The notes below the pieces were generated by a model. The model made no database searches. It saw only the letters and a program-made list of their open reading frames with translations, and was not told the DNA's origin. Position numbers and translations under genes: made by a program. Positions 7,084 to 9,010 of a stretch of DNA of 9,010 nucleotides are shown here, one piece after another. The stretch spans positions 1-9,010 of the forward strand of contig JANYAW010000110.1 of assembly GCA_025361105.1 (NCBI GenBank). Direction: 5' to 3'. The first letter of the stretch is position 1, and each line of letters starts with the position of its first letter. The DNA comes from Rhodocyclaceae bacterium. GTDB taxonomy: Bacteria > Pseudomonadota > Gammaproteobacteria > Burkholderiales > Rhodocyclaceae.

Positions 7084-7200
7084 CTACCGGAACACGACGC
7101 CTTGCTCAGGTGGTAAATACATTTTGTCACCAGGTTTTATGCCAAGGGACGTATAGAAATCCGGATAATTGCTCAGGCCGCCATAGATTGATTTCAGCGC
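7084..7200 (-). pseudogene. Coding-like 38-codon remnant resembling the C-terminus of an M13 metallopeptidase
   Basis: Minus strand 7200 to 7084 reads 38 codons ending in TAG. It contains GGLSNYPDFY and GIKPGDKMYLPPEQ, the pattern (LSN-x-P-x-F, then G-x-K-x-GD-x-M-Y-x-P-E) expected at the very end of M13 (neprilysin/PepO) zinc peptidases. There is no usable start codon, and its upstream end runs out of frame into phnE2, whose TGA stop (7194-7196) falls inside this frame. The catalytic HExxH and ExxxD motifs, which lie far upstream in intact proteins, are absent. I infer a leftover 3' end from a deletion or rearrangement that joined phnE2 to it. The match is recalled from family knowledge, not searched; it could be a chance open frame, though the residue pattern argues against that. 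Confidence 0.45.
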
Positions 7201-8033
7201 GTCATCAGTCGTCGCAATCCATAGCTCAGCGTATCGACCAACACGACCAGCAGCACCATCGCGCCGAGGATGCTTGCGGTTTTCCCCATGTGAAACAAGC
7301 TCATGTGAAACATCAATAATTGCCCAAGACCACCGGCCCCGACGACACCGAGTACGGCGGCGGCGCGGATGTTGTTTTCCCAGCGATAGAGCGTGTAGGA
7401 AATAATTTGCGGCAAGATTTGCGGCAGCGTGGCGTAGAGGAAAACGCGCGCGCCGACTACGCCTTGGGTGCGTAGCGCAAAAGCCGGCCCGGGCGCCGCG
7501 TTTTCAATGGCTTCGGCATACAGCCGACCGAGCACGCCGCTGGTGTGGCAAGCCAGTGCCAGCGTTCCGGCGAATGGGCCGAGGCCGGCAGAAATTAGCA
7601 ACAAGGCCGCCCACACCAATTCAGGAATCGAGCGTAGCGCGTTGAGCAGCAGTCGCGTTGGCGTGCGTAGGCGCGCTGCATCGGCGGCGTGCAGCCGGCT
7701 CGCGGGAAGCGCCAGCGCGAGCCCGACAACAACGGCGAGCAAGGTTCCCAGGGCGGACATGGCCAGCGTTTCGCCACTGGCATAGAGCAGCTTGATGAGA
7801 AAGTCAGACGACAAATCGGGCGGGAAAAATTCGCCCAGAAATCGTCCCATGCTGTTGATGGCATCGAGCGAAAAAAATGCCGCCCATTGCAGGTCGAGCG
7901 TCGCAAAACTTGCAACGACCAAGCCAAACAAGGCCAGCACGAACCAACACATGCGGCAGCGGGCATCAAACAGCGGTGGCGGCATACGATAGGGCTGGTT
8001 GGCGGCGATAGGTTTAGTGGCCATGCGTGTCAT
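7194..8033 (-). CDS. phnE: Phosphonate ABC transporter permease PhnE, second copy
   Basis: This 279-residue inner-membrane permease starts at ATG 8033, whose ATGA overlaps the TGA of the preceding phnE (8032-8030), a classic translational-coupling junction. A TTG at 8054 would extend it 7 codons but lies inside the upstream gene. Hydrophobic helices lie at about 28-46, 92-112, 136-162 and 255-272. The cytoplasmic EAA-type loop that docks the ATPase is at about 175-207. The PhnE signature YRWENNIRAAAVLGVVGAGGLG is at 216-237. PhnE imports phosphonate or related phosphorus oxyanions with PhnC and binding protein PhnD. The sequence differs clearly from its tandem neighbour, suggesting a heterodimeric channel. 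The C-terminus (LRRLMTR) resembles a natural PhnE end, so the gene looks intact although a peptidase-like remnant follows at once. Confidence 0.93.
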   Translation of the reverse strand: MTRMATKPIAANQPYRMPPPLFDARCRMCWFVLALFGLVVASFATLDLQWAAFFSLDAINSMGRFLGEFFPPDLSSDFLIKLLYASGETLAMSALGTLLAVVVGLALALPASRLHAADAARLRTPTRLLLNALRSIPELVWAALLLISAGLGPFAGTLALACHTSGVLGRLYAEAIENAAPGPAFALRTQGVVGARVFLYATLPQILPQIISYTLYRWENNIRAAAVLGVVGAGGLGQLLMFHMSLFHMGKTASILGAMVLLVVLVDTLSYGLRRLMTR

Positions 8034-8857
8034 CCAAGCTGGCGACGCAGCCAACTGCTGACGAAATCGGCGATGCCCACCAGCGCGACAAAGACCAACA
8101 ACATGGTGCTGACTTCGCCACCGGCAAACATTTTCATCGAGCCATCAAGTTGCTGTCCCAGACCGCCCGCACCGACAAAGCCGAGCACTACCGAAGAGCG
8201 AATGGCGCATTCCCAGCGATACACGGTGTAAGAAATTAGTTCAGCGGCATTTTGCGGCAACAGACCGTAGGAAAAAGCTTGCAGGCGGCTGCAACCATTG
8301 CGTAGCAAGCTCTGTGTGACGGCGGTATCGCCGCTCTCCAAAATTTCGCCATAGACTTTTCCCAACATGCCGCCATAAGTCAGCGCGATAGCCAACACGC
8401 CCGCCGTCGGGCCAAGTCCGACCACGCGGACAAACACCAAGGCCCAAATTAATTCAGGAACGCTACGCAATAAAATCAGCACCCAGCGCACCATTTGGCG
8501 CACCGCGAAAGACGCGGGCGCCATTCGTCCGGACAAGGCCGAGATTGACAACACGCGAACCGAGGCGAGCGTCGCGGGCACTGCCAGCAATAGCGCCAGC
8601 GCGATTCCGGCACTCGCAATCGCCACCGTGCGCCACGCTTCACGCAATACTAAGCTAAGGAATTCTGCGTTGGCCGTCGGCGGCAACATGGCCGTCAAAA
8701 ATCGCCAAGTTGGTTCGCGGCTCTGCGCTTCAAACAGCAACCAGGGACGAAACTCGGTGGTCACCAGCAATGGCCACAGTAGCAGCAAACTCGCCCCTAG
8801 CCAGGTCAGTCGCCACGGCCAGGCCGGGTCACGAGTTTGGAGTGTGGCGTTAGTCAT
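8030..8857 (-). CDS. phnE: Phosphonate ABC transporter permease PhnE, first copy
   Basis: From ATG 8857 this gives 275 residues. A first hydrophobic helix (about 17-33), a periplasmic loop and core helices (about 76-100, 125-147, 252-268) match binding-protein-dependent permeases. The EAA-type loop is at about 168-201. YRWECAIRSSVVLGFVGAGGLG (213-234) is the PhnE signature shared with the downstream copy. An alternative GTG at 8902 would add 15 residues and overlap the phnC end by 10 bases, giving coupling. Neither start has a good ribosome-binding site; I prefer the ATG because the extra segment coincides with a dispersed repeat and precedes the conserved part. It ends in an ATGA overlap with the second phnE. 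With phnC and an unseen phnD it would form a phosphonate-type importer; phosphonate versus phosphite or phosphate-ester preference cannot be told. Confidence 0.93.
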   Translation of the reverse strand: MTNATLQTRDPAWPWRLTWLGASLLLLWPLLVTTEFRPWLLFEAQSREPTWRFLTAMLPPTANAEFLSLVLREAWRTVAIASAGIALALLLAVPATLASVRVLSISALSGRMAPASFAVRQMVRWVLILLRSVPELIWALVFVRVVGLGPTAGVLAIALTYGGMLGKVYGEILESGDTAVTQSLLRNGCSRLQAFSYGLLPQNAAELISYTVYRWECAIRSSVVLGFVGAGGLGQQLDGSMKMFAGGEVSTMLLVFVALVGIADFVSSWLRRQLG

Positions 8858-8881
8858 CGGCGTGATACCAGCACCAACTGG
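8858..8881. repeat. Dispersed 24-nt imperfect repeat, copy 2
   Basis: This copy matches 5308-5331 at 21 of 24 positions in the same orientation. It abuts the preferred phnE ATG (8857), and it contains a small perfect hairpin: ACCAG at 8867-8871 and CTGGT at 8878-8882 around 6 nt. The first copy forms only a weak version of that stem. Function unknown. Confidence 0.35.
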
Positions 8882-8892
8882 TGAGATAGCAC

Positions 8893-9010
8893 TTATCGAC
8901 ACTGAACAGCGATCATTGGTAGCGGTGGGTCTTCAGGCGCTACATCCGCAATATGTGCTTCTTCGCGCTGGGCGTAGAGCCATGTCAGGCGTTCAGTTGT
9001 CACCTCGGCG
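8893..9010 (-). CDS. phnC: Phosphonate ABC transporter ATP-binding protein PhnC, C-terminal end (partial)
   Basis: The minus strand from 9009 encodes 38 residues ending at TAA (8895-8893). The segment TTERLTWLYAQ resembles the end of PhnC-type ATPases, which typically finish with a D/E-R-L-x-x-L/I-Y motif. Walker A, signature and Walker B motifs would all lie right of the window. The tail after LYAQ is about 25 residues of low conservation, somewhat long for the family. Position just before two phnE genes, on the same strand, is the main support. The ATPase would drive import through the two permeases. Confidence 0.65.
   Translation of the reverse strand, partial: AEVTTERLTWLYAQREEAHIADVAPEDPPLPMIAVQCR

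Noticed and set aside
7689..8231. A 180-codon plus-strand open frame across the two phnE genes
   Set aside because: Its product is polar, rich in Gln, Arg and Lys and without motifs, while the minus strand shows two well-formed permeases.

Overview
This window looks like chromosomal DNA of a Gram-negative proteobacterium, probably gamma or beta. The evidence is a periplasmic PQQ/heme alcohol dehydrogenase with a Sec signal peptide, a 7TMR-DISM/GGDEF/EAL membrane protein, a two-permease phosphonate transporter and a candidate FNR/Anr-type promoter. G+C is moderate and coding density is high. I see no rRNA, tRNA, CRISPR array, insertion sequence or phage gene. The species cannot be fixed from the sequence alone.

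Layout, left to right. (1) 1-402, minus strand: N-terminal 134 residues of a MoxR-type AAA+ ATPase that runs off the left edge. (2) 403-581: divergent intergenic region. (3) 582-3137, plus: a membrane c-di-GMP protein with signal peptide, periplasmic 7TMR-DISM domain, seven-helix domain, degenerate GGDEF and catalytically complete-looking EAL. (4) 3192-5294, plus: a secreted quinohemoprotein (PQQ + cytochrome c) alcohol dehydrogenase with an unusual metal site and no vicinal disulfide. (5) 5369-6499, plus: a family III CoA-transferase fold protein carrying the alpha-methylacyl-CoA racemase catalytic residues. (6) 6500-6647: intergenic region with a bulged hairpin and a candidate FNR/Anr box. 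(7) 6648-7073, plus: a small two-CBS-domain protein. (8) 7084-7200, minus: an orphan coding-like tail resembling the C-terminus of an M13 metallopeptidase, directly behind phnE2. (9) 7194-9010, minus: end of phnC followed by two tandem phnE permease genes.

The phn genes form a translationally coupled operon entering from the right edge: phnC overlaps or nearly abuts the first phnE, and the two phnE genes overlap by ATGA. The periplasmic binding protein (phnD) is not in the window. The dehydrogenase and racemase lie co-directionally 74 nt apart and could share a transcript, but no common pathway can be shown. The CBS protein appears to have its own, possibly oxygen-regulated, promoter.

No wholly new multi-gene system is evident. 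The points most worth checking are the dehydrogenase metal site, the FNR-like promoter of the CBS gene, the degenerate GGDEF paired with an apparently active EAL, and the peptidase-like remnant at the end of the phn operon.
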